The notes beneath the pieces were generated by a model. That model saw only the letters and a list, made by a program, of their open reading frames with translations, had not been told where the DNA came from and ran no database searches. From NCBI RefSeq assembly GCF_000003605.2, contig NW_003132353.1:10310-52510 (forward strand): a stretch of 42,201 nucleotides of DNA, written 5' to 3'. Origin of the DNA: Saccoglossus kowalevskii. Lineage: Eukaryota; Hemichordata; Enteropneusta; Harrimaniidae. The translations under genes and the position numbers were made by a program. Each line of letters starts with the position of its first letter. Within the stretch, counting starts at the first letter, position 1. Positions 1 through 13,057 of this stretch are shown piece by piece.

Positions 1-3000
1 AAATAAAATACACATGGACAAAATAATTCCCTTTTGAAAAAAATAACGTGTTGTAACAGAAATACTATACATTATTAGCTTAGAAACTCATCATTTTAAT
101 TATAACTATCGCATAAAAAATAGCACCACGTGGTTTAGTAAACCGTATACACTGAATGACTGAAACAACGTCTGATACAACTGTGTAAATGTTATTGCAT
201 ACTTATGACTCGGCGGCATTGTCTTACAAAAACGCATATAATGATAATATCAAAAGAATCCAGGCGTTGCACACAACCATGTGGCTATGAACACTTCCCA
301 ATCATTGTATAGCGATGGTTCTTTAATGTATAGACTACGCAAGATTTACGTGTTTTTAAGTTAAAAAGACCAGAATCACTTGCATGTCAGTATTACAGTG
401 GCCCTATTTGAGACGTGCAGATTATGTTTTTTTATGATTATAATACTAATAAAGAATTCTCCGTCATTTGCACTTGAATAATGCGGACATAAAGATATAT
501 TATTCATTTAGTCGCATTACTGATACACACAACAAAGCATTTTTTTCTAGTCAATGACTTTTATGAAATCATGAAAAGCATACCAACATTAGCGGCATAC
601 TCGAGCGCAGTGACGTCCCCTAATACATGAACATTTCAAACAACGTATATACAAGACATGTCTACGCATATGGATTTTATTTAAAGTTAAAGTCGTGCAT
701 GTACCGAAAACCCCCGATTAACGTCATACAGGCCAGAATGCCTAATGCATGGATGGTAAAGCGTGACATCAGCGATATGCTAACTGTTAATGTCAAAGGA
801 GCAGACTTTTAATTTGCGTTAGTACTCCTACGATCAGAGTCGAAACAATCATATCAGAGATGTTCCGGCCTTGCGAACACAAAACGAATAATATCACCTT
901 TTCGCATTAACCTTCAAAGTCACAGTGTGCAAATTCTGTGCAACTGTCATTATTTTGTTCAAATTAAAAAGTTATGTGTTTTATTTTTTTTAAATACCAA
1001 AGAATTGACCTTATAAGGTAATGTACACTCATATATATACTTGTTGTAATAATCAACAAACGTGACATTGTCTACACACAGACAAAGAACAGTCCGTCAT
1101 TTTGACAACGAATATCAACTTACATAACATATAATAAAAACCGACTATCACTATATAAATATGTATCCCGACTACCGCCTATCACTCAATATGCGACATG
1201 CGTATGAAACGGACTATTGTTCACAATGTTCATTGACGTGGATATCGTGTACAGCAACACACGTCATACAAACTGCACTAACACGTATATCTAAATGTGA
1301 CACATGTTTATTATTAGCTCGCGATCAATATGTATATCGATTTCTATGATGATCATTTAACTTACGAGTTGATATATAAACATCTGGGCAATGATCACCC
1401 AAAAAAGTAATTTTCTTTTTCTGTATGTGATTAGCTAATAAACCTAATCATCCAAGTCGTCAATTTCTGATTATACTGGAACTGATAATATTGAACAGTC
1501 AAATGTGCTTAAATATATACATATATGTATACATATCTTATTAGTATCTTATGTGGCAAGATGAAGATATTTGCAGTTGCCATGGTGACACTTTGCATCT
1601 TATCAAAGGCTTATTAATTCACTTATTATGGTTTTTTCTCACATAACTCATCAAAAGAATTACGTGGGACGCACACAGACAGGAGCCCATGCGATATTTA
1701 TATTGAAGTTTTATATGCATATTGTGTTATGTCAATACTGTAATGGCTGCGAACTTCCTTTATTCATTTGATCATTGGAGTATTGTGTTTGAAAATCTAA
1801 CGAATCAAAATCTTGAGTAATGCACAGTGTTTTCCCATGCTGAGTTAGTATTTCAATAATTCTATCATATTCACTAATTCTATAATGTTTTGAACATATA
1901 AACCCCTTCTCTATAAGAACATTGCTATAGCCATGTAGGTCTTACTGCATACGAGTGTAAGTTTCTGCTGCTGAAGTTATTTTGTTCTTAGGTGAAAGTG
2001 ATCAAGTTTTGCCACTTTGCAGTAATCATAGGAATATCTCCAGGTGACGTCAGACTCTCCAATCTCTGTATTAGCCAGCGTGCCAAGCTAGTTTAAATGA
2101 TGTGGCTGTCATGAAGTGAAGGAGTAGCCATTAATAATGCAATTCAAAAATGAATGTCAGAACCACTTAAAGACATAAACTATACGTGCAACATTTCTAC
2201 TCTGTCGTTGTGGGTGGAATATACCTGAGCCGGATCTATAATGTCTGCTGCAGGGTTCCAGGGTGCCCAAGCTTAGTAAATATGGTCTATGTCACTTCAC
2301 CCGGTATATTCTTACTTCTAATTAGTCCTACTAATTGAAAGGCAGCTTAATGAGTTGTTGTACAGTAATGAGTTTGTTCAATATTATAATTTAACATTGA
2401 TGCAACGAACAATTTTTTTTCTATTCATTTTCGTATTATTTCACTACTTAACATAATTCATCATTTTCAAATATTATATTTTTTGAATGGTGCATCGATT
2501 ACATAATCCCATTTCTGTCAAAACTAATAATGAAAATTTGCAATGTTCGTTAATTATTGTCTGATAGTGCAATCTTCTGAATCAGTTTTTTAAAGTATGT
2601 ATAATCACAAGTCATCAGGTCTGTGATTAGGTTTCTATAGTCCACCACAAAGCAAGTGATACACGGTATGTCTGCGTTCCCATTAGTACCATTAGCAATA
2701 TAATCAATACTTTTTTACTCATTCGAAGCTATACTTTCATATTGTGCGTTGAAATGAATTGCATCTATTTCGACACACATTGTGTATTTAGTACCGGAAA
2801 CAACGTTTCCCTTCGTCGGATTGCACGTTTCATGGTCGATAAATCAAAGCGCCTGTTTGCATTTTAAATCGGGAGCTCACGCGATAACTGAGACGAGGAC
2901 ACTTGAGACTGTAATCCGGTCACGTGATAGAGACTAGGCTATAAATCATGTCAACATCCGTGAAATCATGGATGCTCTTCAGCATCACAATAAGCCAATT

Positions 3001-6000
3001 GAGTTTGCTGGCATTATACACGCTGTTTTCATAAGTGAACAACAGGTTTACAATTGCTTAGATTCCGTCTTTTCCGTTCAGTCCACGATGTGACATTTGA
3101 GTTCATATAGCGCCATAAAGCCACTCAACAATTCATCGAATCCAATTGCATTATTCCTAACTAAAGTTCACAGCATTATTAGACACGGACATAGCTTTGT
3201 TAAAACACATGGATATCAATTTTCGTCCCCACATGTTATTATAACGTGTATACACCTCAAACAATTACAGCCTAATATTGCTGAATGGTATTTGATTCTT
3301 TCTACAATAATGTTACGACAAGGGAGCCATCTCACGTAGATAGATAAATATTAACATAGCGTTCATATTTCCGTGTTTACGTCGTTATTTCTGTGATTTA
3401 CCCTACATTTTAACTGTCGATTCTGAGTTGCGGTTAGTCTCAGGGTCGAAGGTGTAAGTGGTGGTGTAACAGCAAAGTAACTATTAAATGCGACGCGAGA
3501 AACTAAATTTAACAACGTATTTTGCAAATTATACTTGTTATAATTGTTTCTAGAGAGGCAGGGTACCGTAGACAATAAGCATTCTGGTGTGTACAGATTA
3601 TTCAAGGCATGGATAAGTCCCATGTGCAATGTGAACTTGAAACATGGATTTGACGGTCAGGCTAACAATATAACATATTTATGTAAGACTGTAGCATCAA
3701 TCACGTGACTTTGCCAATTTCTTTAACCTAACTTAAATGTAGCGTGGGTCGAGCAAATATATTGTCATGACAACACGTGTGTCACCAGTTTTGGTGAAAC
3801 ACTCAATCATTCATTTTACTTCCCATTGTACAGAGCATAGAAGGAAGCTAACGCCGAGATGCTGTTGGTACGTCTATGAGTTTATATATATTTTTACTTG
3901 ATATTACTTGATCTTAGTCTGTCGATACGAATGTCGTCATGAGTTGGTATTATCCTGCTAGTAAAGTCATGGTTAACGACCAATTATATGCGCAATAGGA
4001 ATCAGGTGTTAATCTATTCATAACATGACTAATTTCCAGCGTCTAAAGAAAAAAGAAATTGTAATTCTACATAACTGTGCTTATAAATCATATTCAAATT
4101 TATGCTAATAAGACATTGCGTCGAAGCGCCTTGGTGGCCGCATTTGCAGTTACTAGCGCCGACGTTTATGGATAATCGTCAGAAATATCAAGATTATAGC
4201 TGTATATTTTTTAAATAATTTTAGTCGATATTATTACATGTTAGTGTCATTGTATGATATGAGTAATTTTTGTTAACCAGTTCGAGATTCTTGTAGCGTA
4301 TTCGTGTGCGATTTTTGTTTGTTTGCGTACTGATAGAACACGCATAAAATGATGACTTTAGTGGATATTGTGAAGTTTGCCATGTTATATCATCTAGAGA
4401 TATTTTACTCTAAACGTCACAAGTGTGAATTATACCACCACACCATTTTCATGGGATGAATATCTTTATAGGGATGGCTCCAAATAAAAACACAAGAGGC
4501 TAAACTTATGAACGGCAATCGATTATGCAAATTAGCCAGTACGCTCTACCGTGTCTTGAATGGGCGCTCACAAAATACGATCACTGTGTTAGCCTTTAGA
4601 AGCTATGAAATGAATACATGTTATAAACAGGTTATCAAATTCGTAACCCTACAATATCCGATTTAATAAACTTGTTAGAAATTACTACACTCTTTTAATA
4701 AATTTCAAAAGTGTTTTGTCACTTTTATATCTCCATGTATATATCTGTGTTTCCTTCTGCCGGACTATTCGACTGTTCGTCAGAGTACACATTGTTTTTA
4801 CTGTTATTAAATAAACTATGACCACAATGTATAATTAAAGACACAAGGTATTTTTAAATAATGCCAATATCTGGGTCATTATTGGAATTCGCCATCATGA
4901 TAATTTTGGCTAAGTATTGCATTGATTAGAACATATGAAAAAAAGGTTAAATACGAAGTGTGTGTCATTTTGATTAAAACATTATTTTTCGTAAGTTATC
5001 TACATATTCCAAACATGAAATTCAGCTAACTCTGAGTAAATGACTTTAATTCTGTCAAATTACAACTTAAATCGTCTTTTGTCTGAAAATGAGAATTTAT
5101 ATATTAATGTGATATGATAATGACAAGCTACGTGTCAGACTTTTTTAGATAACCTGTTATGAGTATTATTCAGTGATTATTGTGTTATTTCAATTTAGAC
5201 ATTACTGAAACCCAAAAAACATGCACCCGTTTTCGGAGGACGACATGACCTTAGAAACACAAATGTTCATTTTCTATAAAAGAACGAACACACAGTAAAT
5301 GTATTCTCGTCTTAGTTAAGAGCAGACACTCGATCAGTAATCTAATCTGGTAATGAGCACTTGTTCACAATGGTAGCAGTTGATAGCGTCTCCACTACCC
5401 CCATTGTGTTTCGCTTGCGCGTACTTTTAAAAATTGTAAGAGGCACCATTTGTTGCAGTGGGAGAATAAAATCTTTTCAACAACCATCTACTGGTTTTTA
5501 CAAAACCATTCTTATGAAGTTGGCTGTCAGTCAAAAGTCAAACAGGGAATATGTGGATAATAAAGGATTTTCGAGTTAGTTGTTACTTGAAGTTGAAACT
5601 TCATTCAACCAGTCATTTTAATAATGTAAGTCTGAGATGCACAACATCAAAGTCACATATACTGAACTAATCAATATTTTCGTTGATGATGAACGGCGTG
5701 AATAGTATAAAAAAAAACTTGTGTGAAACTAGTTAAAACAAACAGACGTACACTGTACTCGCCGCTAGATTCAGTATTAAGGATATCACGTTTCTTAGCT
5801 ATCTATTTTATGATCCGCTAGCGGAAGAAAAGAAAATCCAATTTAACTGCAGAGAATCCTTCTTGACTACATTCAAATGTCACATATTAATGACTTACGC
5901 CGTTTTCAATTAATGAATTAACCGGTAAAGCCCATATACGACACAGTAAATACAGTTAAGATCCAATTCATCTCGAGACATTTTTTTTTATATTTCCTTA

Positions 6001-6100
6001 CAACACATTAGAAAAATAACAGTGCTTTCTTGCAAATCGTACGCATGCGCAATCAAGCATGCTCACTAATGGTTAGACGCAGGATGACTTTATTGCAGCT
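1..6100. other. No recognised gene (left flank)
   Basis: AT-rich sequence in which all open frames are short and lack coding character. I see no exon with a convincing acceptor, donor and matching phase. Isolated motifs are present: an RFX-type X-box at 1576-1589 and a palindromic CRE (TGACGTCA) at 2045-2052. A signal-peptide-like frame at 1561-1617 stops after 18 codons with no donor site, so I do not call it. The region may be the 5' flank of gene A or intergenic DNA. Confidence 0.5.
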
Positions 6101-6101
6101 G

Positions 6102-6109
6102 TGACGTCA
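6102..6109. promoter_or_regulatory. Palindromic CRE upstream of gene A
   Basis: A perfect TGACGTCA lies about 305 bp before the proposed start codon of gene A (6414). CREB/ATF proteins bind this octamer, and vertebrate BDNF is a known CREB target, so the placement is suggestive. No TATA box is obvious between here and 6414. The regulatory role is an inference. Confidence 0.35.
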
Positions 6110-6413
6110 TTGTGTTTCTTTTCCAACCACGTTGTGTGGTTTCTCCGCATCTTATCTATTCCGATCGAAAGTCTTTAGGCAGGTGCAAGACAAAACCCCG
6201 CTGGGGACAATTTCATGGTTTCGCGATTTTCGTGTTAATTGCTAAAAGCCAAAATTATTTTGGTGGGTAAACCGTTTTTCGTGCGTCATGAAATTAGTTA
6301 GCACACACCGTGGTTGCAGTATCACGAGAGACAGAGAAAAATAACTTAACAGTACTAAACATACTAAACACCTCACAGAAAATATTATTTCAAAGTATTC
6401 AATCTGAACTTAC

Positions 6414-6471
6414 ATGTTCAATATCATGGATTTTATGTTGATTTCCTCCCTAATAATCTATGGAGTATGGA
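6414..6471 (+). CDS. Gene A exon 1 (tentative): signal peptide
   Basis: The ATG at 6414 opens a 19-residue frame, MFNIMDFMLISSLIIYGVW, with the hydrophobic core of a secretory signal peptide. It ends at a GTAATA donor after the first base of codon 20 (phase 1). The following 89-nt intron (6472-6560) is very AT-rich and ends in tatatttcag. The next exon is open only in the frame that phase 1 requires. Gene B also has a signal-peptide exon ending in phase 1, which supports placing this exon at the 5' end of gene A. Alternatively, with the next exon read through to the TAG at 6725-6727, it encodes a separate 74-residue secreted peptide. The donor is only moderate, and the link to exon 3, 5.5 kb away, is inferred. 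Confidence 0.45.
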
Positions 6472-6560
6472 GTAATAAATTTACATTCACTTTTTATTTA
6501 ATTTAATTACCCGATTTAATTAATTAATTAAATATCTCACATTATATGTGTATATTTCAG

Positions 6561-6674
6561 CAGTGACATTAACTTACGAGTGGGAAATAGCCCACCTGAA
6601 GTTCTTCTACAATAACACATATTACATTCAATGCAACTCAATTTGTTCAACGAAAGCGGTAGTTGAGATGCTAA
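6561..6674 (+). CDS. Gene A exon 2 (tentative): N-terminal prodomain
   Basis: The exon follows a clean acceptor and is open in the phase-1 frame; the other two frames stop within 20 codons. The peptide (residues 20-57) has an N-glycosylation sequon at Asn37-Asn38-Thr39 and two cysteines at about 44 and 48, followed by a Met-Leu pair. Gene B exon 4 also has a cysteine followed by Met-Leu just before a phase-1 intron. I end the exon at CTAA|GTGACG because only that donor gives phase 1 for joining to 12181; it is a weak site. If unspliced, the frame runs on to a TAG at 6725-6727. Confidence 0.4.
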
Positions 6675-9600
6675 GTGACGATCTAAGAAGACGACAATTG
6701 ACAACTACCAGACGACTGATACAATAGATATATCCAAAGCATTAGATGCTTTGCCCATAGCCAAAGTACATAATTTGCTTCCCGTGGCTCAAATTCAATA
6801 ACCTTTCGCGCGGGACGTGTTCAACTCTGGCATTTTATTTAGCTAATGCCGGGCATAGACAGTACCGTTAATGAGGAGGATGTCTTCCAATTAGCGTTTT
6901 TAATCCTGACTAGTTTACTTGCTTCCCACGACAATCCGTAGAGTGATTTGCTGTTTTCTCCTCGATGGTGAAAGCGCGTAATGAGATTAGGTGGCGAGCA
7001 CGATCCGGCATAACTTACAAACTGGTAGCATATATTTAGCAGAATGCGCCGTCCCAAAGGAGATAATCTACGTATTCTAACTTTTACATGCAAGTCTTTA
7101 GTGAGTTTGAATTAGTCGCGCCAACGGTAATTACAAATTGACATTTCACTAATATTTACCGGAGATGCATTTTCATACTAAAACGCATTGGATTATTTAA
7201 GGCACACGAGATCACGACGGAAATGTTCCGTAACTTCGAAATTAGAAGTACACTCTGACACTCCGCTCATGGTGGATCCATATGTCTTCTTGTTTTTAAA
7301 GTTTGTAAACTTAAATAGTCATTTTAATTTTGTTCAACAGTAAAGATATATAATTATGCCTGAAACGAAACTAAAATGAATTCCTCAGTAGTTTCAAACT
7401 CAAAAGCAAACTAGTATTGACGAAACAGTGCATATTTAATTTAAATACAAGTTGTTAGCCGACAGTTGTGCGCCCTTGCAGGTATTATACATTGTATTTT
7501 GTGTTTATTCATTACTCGGATTTAATTCGTTTGTATCGATGATAAAATACTATGAAAGATGGCATACTCCTCAAATATTATTCCGCAGTGTGATAACAAC
7601 TTTAAGTTGATGTTAATAACATTCGGGTAATGCACATTACATGTGAATTAACACAGATTGTTGAATTGTGGTTGGTCCTCCAACGTAGCGTTAAACTTGA
7701 TTCAGAACCCGGAAGCAACAAAAAAAATGCGTTATTCGTTGACGCAAATGACGTGGAATGGAAATACATCGATTTATTGTGATTTAGATTGATTAAACAC
7801 ACATAACACCATATTTTGAATAGCAGCCATGGGTTCTTTATTGACGGGGTGAGCAGTCTTAACGACATTGTGAATTGATAGACTTATTACGCTGTGTCTC
7901 TGCCGAATTCTTACAATGGCAGATGCATTTTAATACGCCCTGTCATTCAACAATGAGTCCCTTCAAAATGTACTACTTTAATACACTAACTAAGGCTAAC
8001 GGTTTGGTGTTAATGGGCTTGCACTGACAAAACACGCTGCCGGCGTGACATTTCAAATAATTGGCGATTAGTTGTAGGCTTACTGCGCTCATCGACAAAT
8101 TGATACTTGTGTAACCAGCTCCATGCGTCAATCTCGTCTGATGATCGGGTTTGTTGATTTCAAATTACACTGCCGATGTATTATTATAGAGTACATGTCA
8201 GTATTCTCTTTAATTCTAGCGTAATGTATACCTAGTAATCATAACCAGTGTTACGATTACGTTTCACATTACATCTGTGATTATGCACTCAATGCTTGTG
8301 TGCTTTGTATAGCGTTCTCTAGAAGGCCGAATAGCAATTATGTGACTAGTATAGCAACGATGTCTGAGGCGTTGTGCGCCTTAAACGGGACTCAATGCAG
8401 ATCATCTGAAACGTGATCTGTGGATTTTCCGATTAGGACTTCCGATATTTAGCTATTCAACCTTGATTTAATTCATAAGTGGTTGTTACCACATTTGCAT
8501 GTCAAAGATAAAATGTCACGGTTTAACAAAGATTGGCATATTACATGTTCTCAATGATTAGTATGATATATGTAATACCTGATTATGTATACTATTTCAT
8601 AAGTATGGTCTACCGCCGAAGACCAAACATCGGATGTTAACAAAATCACACCCATCGCCACTAATTGGTCGAGTTAGTCGTCCAAATCGTATTTCCACTG
8701 CTTAACTATTGTTAATCGGACGCTATTTTTTTTAGTGAATGTATTAACCAAACTGAACTCTAGTGAGAGATTATAGTCTACATTCACTGGCTACTTATAA
8801 CTCGCTGTGTGAAATTCTGACATGAGTTGCTATCAAAACATCGCTTTGATTACTTTGTCTACATTTTTAGCATCCATCTGCACACATTCTATATTCTCAT
8901 AAAGATATATAGCATAAATATTAAAGCTGTAGACATGTCTATACTATCGCGTTATACACTAGTTTGAGATTTACTGTGTATTGCCCTCACAAAACCATGT
9001 GCACTTGTTTGCACAGTAAGTCGGTTATGTGCGAATAGAAGGACATTGTCCGTGGGTGTAAGGGAAAGGTTTTTCCTATACAATCAAATTATATGTGAAA
9101 TGACAAGTGTATTGCCCTATAAAGGTTAGGGGGGTAGCTAATATGTGTTTGCAATGATAATGCGTGTCGAATCAAGAACAACGTCGCATGAACAAGAAAA
9201 TGTAATTTGTTGGTTCATTTAGGGAGTGTGTTTACATTAATACGATGTCTACATCGTATAACCTATTCCAATGTCACGAAAGAAAAACTAAATATATGTT
9301 CGTTTGTCTATCTGAACACGACAGAGCGTGTTGCTTCATCTAATCGGCCAAGAGAACAAGGTGTATTAGCGAGTTGTACAGGCGCAGTGTACTTTAAATG
9401 CATTAATTATTAACGCTGGGTTTTAATTTTACTATTTGCTGACGAGTAAAAATTCGCTAAATTAAATTCAAATGATCATGTCAAATTACAATAATAGTTT
9501 TACAGTATATCATAACAGTCATAACGTGTGCCATACCGGACTTAATGGTTAATAATTTTTGTGGTAATTGCCTTCCTTGTCTTCAATATATGCTTATCTA

Positions 9601-12180
9601 TTCGTACTGCAATTAACATCATTCTGCTTATTAATAGCGTAATATAAATCTGTTACGTGGTTTCTGGTAATGGGCTTCTTGAAGACAGCAACTATAGGCG
9701 ATGTTACGTATATGAAATTAGTTATTTGTCATGTCCGTGAAAAAAAAATATGCATTGTCTTCTAGTACATTAGCGTTGTCGCATGTGCTAGACAAAACTG
9801 ACAATGTATTTGTATCAATCTGGTTCTCGGTGTAAGTTACGTAGTTTTGGTACATTTTTTTTTACAACAGTGCAAATGGTATTTTGTGCATCGGGAAGAT
9901 TTCGCAGAACTTTAAGAGCAACATAAAATGTTCAAAGTTTCATGGATGTAATATTCAGGAATTGATGCGACTTTCCACTCGCTGGCGCCTACGTGCGATG
10001 TTAATATCTAATGCGTAAGTCCGTCGTGGATATCTGTTAGTGGAGTAGCATATAATGAGTGAAATGCCACATAGATGCTAGAGTATCATTCCAGTTTTGG
10101 GCAGTGCATTTGCCTCAGCGTACCAATTTCCGGGCTTCTGCCAACCTTTAGGATGCATATGACATATTTATTTTCCTAGGTCGTAGTAAGCTGCAAATAT
10201 GAACTCTGCTATAAACTTCATACGCACCTAAATCCCGGAAATACGGTTTATTCAGTTATGGGAGTGATCGATGATGAGGATCGATGAAATACTGAATTAG
10301 AATACTGTAAAAGTTAAACTAGCGTTGCATAGGCGTCGTTAAATACAGTGCTAATTTAACTACGTGTATTGGACACCAACAATGAATACGACTTTAACGG
10401 CGTACCAAATGAAGCAAGCGTTGGAGCCATTAGCTCTCTTGTTTTACTGCATGCGACAGCAAGATGGCAATCAGGCATCCGCCATCACGACTACAGAGAC
10501 GTAATCGCAATACAACTTGAGTTGGTAAGACCTACTGACCTCGTCAAACGGCATAAGTGAATTATTTTACATGCAGCACCGAGGATATCTATCATCAGAG
10601 CAAGACTTTCTAGGTACAATACAAAGGCGGGAGATACGTATCATCAAAGTCGTGTTGCAAAGACGCTTCTTTACTTATGTAATTACCCGTAGTGAGTTTC
10701 CATCAATTCCAATATTTGTATTCACGATAATAAATCATTTCAGGCGTTGTAATTTAAATGCCACGTGAATATTATGGTATTAATGAAAAATAAATTTGCA
10801 TATCAAGTGAACCACCGACCGACTGCACCACACGGCCCTGTCTGTCGTAGACGTAAATGGTCGAACCACTCAAGGTCATTTCCCTTTTTCTTTATTTGTT
10901 AATAGCTGGATTATTTTCCCCGCATTGTAGCTATATCTGGCAGTACAATGGTTCTGAATTAAGTGAATCAAGGCACGCGTTTCTTATTCAAATAACCATG
11001 TATTGAAAGATGCGGCTCCAAGATAAAGATGCCCAGGTGATTGCACTTGAATCGGCCGATGCATATCTGATTAGCTTTTTTATTGAAATTTGAGCATTTA
11101 TTAATTGAATTGATATTTCCACTATATACTTCATTCATATCATTATTTATCGTATTTTTGCTATGGATTATCACAAAATCAGAATGTTGAAATGCCTCTC
11201 ATCGTATGAAGGCAAATCATTTAAACAAATTCGCTTATTTTATATTATTATAGCATTACACAGGTGTCTAAACTCGAGTTACATATAGCAGAACACCATC
11301 GATCGCGCTTAAAACACTGAGCGCGACAACCGCGACTCTCTGGGGACCCACCCCAGGCCAGATGCCCAGGGAAAATGTGACAGCAAAGAGAACAATTGGC
11401 GCCAATTGCTCCTCACTCGAGTGAGCAGAGTATACATTTCACTATAACCCACGATATATATCAACGACACATATTACATCACTAAAGTTGGAATGCATGT
11501 GTGAATAATTAGGGGGAAATGTATGCGAGCAGAATTTGTATAATACGTGCGAACAAAATGTTAGTTCATGCAGGCATTTCAATCGTTACTCTGAATATGC
11601 CGGTTAGCAATAACAACAATAAATCCAAACTCTCCGGTTACGGTGTTACACCGATTTAAATATGGAATAACCTCATAATGGCCGGTAGAAAAAAAGTGCT
11701 TTACATGGCTAAATATACATCTTTTCCATAGAATAGTGAATAATTCATTGTTTTCTATATTATCGATAAAGAGCCAATGCTCGAAACGTCTGCCAATTTT
11801 GAATAGTTAATTTAAGACAAAGATTACCAAATATTATCTACTATTTCTATGAAGTAGCTGTTTGGCAACTCTCTTGAATATGCAAATACGGATAATGATT
11901 GCCACTGTGACAGACTGGCTCGCATATCACATTTCTTCGATCGGATTCACTGTCACATTTATTCATTCCATGTGGACATGTAATGAAAAGGGTGAACAGT
12001 GCCGATCCAATCCCTCAAAAGTGATTTTCAACAAATTAATTATGAATTAAACCAATGGAAGCTTATGGCCTACTCCACCCTCCCCATACATGCCATCTAG
12101 ACAGTGCATTTTCCCTACTCTATTATAGGAATTGAAGTATTATTATCATTCTTGATAATTGTTATTATTTTTGATTTCAG
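6675..12180 (+). other. Presumed intron 2 of gene A
   Basis: About 5.5 kb with no exon that I can fit in phase 1-1. It contains many octamer-like ATTTGCAT/ATGCAAAT words and a twin palindrome near 11393-11425. An open frame at 10369-10560 contains a GTAAGA donor at 10527 but in the wrong phase for exon 3. A small unrecognised exon could be hidden here. Confidence 0.35.
11393..11425. repeat. Two adjacent perfect palindromes
   Basis: A 16-bp perfect palindrome, CAATTGGCGCCAATTG, at 11393-11408 is followed three bases later by a 14-bp perfect palindrome, CTCACTCGAGTGAG, at 11412-11425. The surrounding 150 bp is more GC-rich than the neighbourhood. They could be binding sites for dimeric proteins or small hairpins. 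No gene overlaps them. Confidence 0.8.
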
Positions 12181-12236
12181 TTCAATTACGTAGTTCGAGC
12201 GGAAAATCGCTTCATCGACCGACAACCCATCCTGCG
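12181..12236 (+). CDS. Gene A exon 3: prodomain
   Basis: A 56-nt exon after a strong acceptor (T-rich tract, then gatttcag) and before a consensus donor, GCG|GTAAGT. Joining to exon 4 (phase 0) fixes the frame, so the exon must enter in phase 1. In that frame it is open and encodes about 18 residues, basic and Ser/Thr-rich (residues 58-76). It corresponds in position to the start of gene B exon 5, which also enters in phase 1. In gene B this segment and the next are one exon, so one lineage gained or lost the intron at 12237-12835. Confidence 0.75.
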
Positions 12237-12835
12237 GTAAGTAGTGAACATTGCCAATTTTGCAGTGTTATTACCATGTATGTCATTCGTTGTATATCGT
12301 CATGTGGTGGTGTCACTCGCAAAAGCGTAGAGGTCAAACGTCTAAGCAAAGCGATGATCATTATGCTTGCAGACTGTATTTGTAATTAGTTGTGTGCGTA
12401 TTAAGGGCAATGGACAGAACACTTTTATCTTTAAAATATTGGTAATGTATCTAACTAAAATACTTGTACAACGACAGTGGCTATGCACGGTTATCACATC
12501 AGCCATTATCAAATGTAGGTTAAAGTATAGATTTGGAAAAAAATATATGTTTAATTTTTCGCTCAATTGGAGCAGCGTAAAATTCAACATGCCAGTAATT
12601 CAATTGTATTCACTATATATTCATTGTCTCAAGTACTCACGATAAAATCGTTTCTAAAACTCATTTCTCTTCTAGTATTCAGTTTCGATTGTTGGCAACA
12701 TGATATTTAGCAGTGCCTATGTTTCAATCAAATACTTGAATGGAGATTCACGAGTGACAGTGACCCAACTATTCAACAACGCCGCTCTTCCTAACCCCAA
12801 ATGATACATATGTGTGTTTCTTTTTATGCTTCCAG

Positions 12836-13057
12836 CCTTTCACAAATAAGCCTTTTAGGGACATATTTGATACCCTTCCCACATATAGAGTTAAGCCACG
12901 ACCAACACTATACGACGTTTTACAGTTACCACGGATGAACCCGGTAAACACGCAGAGAGTTGTGTTCTCGTCCACGAAACCTCATTACACCCCATTAGCA
13001 GCATATCCCGCTATCACGTCATCGTCAACGTCATCGTTATCCTCCCCGATGACGAAG
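12836..13057 (+). CDS. Gene A exon 4: prodomain up to the cleavage lysine
   Basis: A 222-nt exon, phase 0 at both ends, between tgcttccag and AAG|GTAAGT. It encodes residues 77-150. The first half is rich in Pro, Arg and aromatic residues. At residues 117-125 it carries R-V-V-F-S-S-T-K-P, matching R-V-M-F-A-P-Q-K-P in gene B. The end is a Ser/Thr-rich run, likely O-glycosylated, closing in Pro-Met-Thr-Lys. That Lys150 is the last codon; splicing to exon 5 puts Arg151 next to it and makes the dibasic processing site. The role as the prodomain of a secreted growth-factor precursor follows from its position before the mature domain. The splice sites and the paralogue make the exon call strong. 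Confidence 0.88.

Noticed and set aside
1561..1617. Signal-peptide-like frame (M-K-I-F-A-V-A-M-V-T-L)
   Set aside because: It stops after 18 codons and no suitable splice donor lies inside; probably chance.
10369..10560. Open frame containing a GTAAGA donor at 10527; another frame starts M-N-T-T-L like the gene B signal peptide start (M-N-S-T-L)
   Set aside because: The donor falls in phase 0 in the open frame, while exon 3 needs phase 1. The M-N-T-T-L frame stops without a phase-1 donor and has a weak hydrophobic core.
12342..12645. Overlapping frames on both strands after gene A exon 3
   Set aside because: They lie in the 599-bp intron between two well-supported exons and have no coding features.
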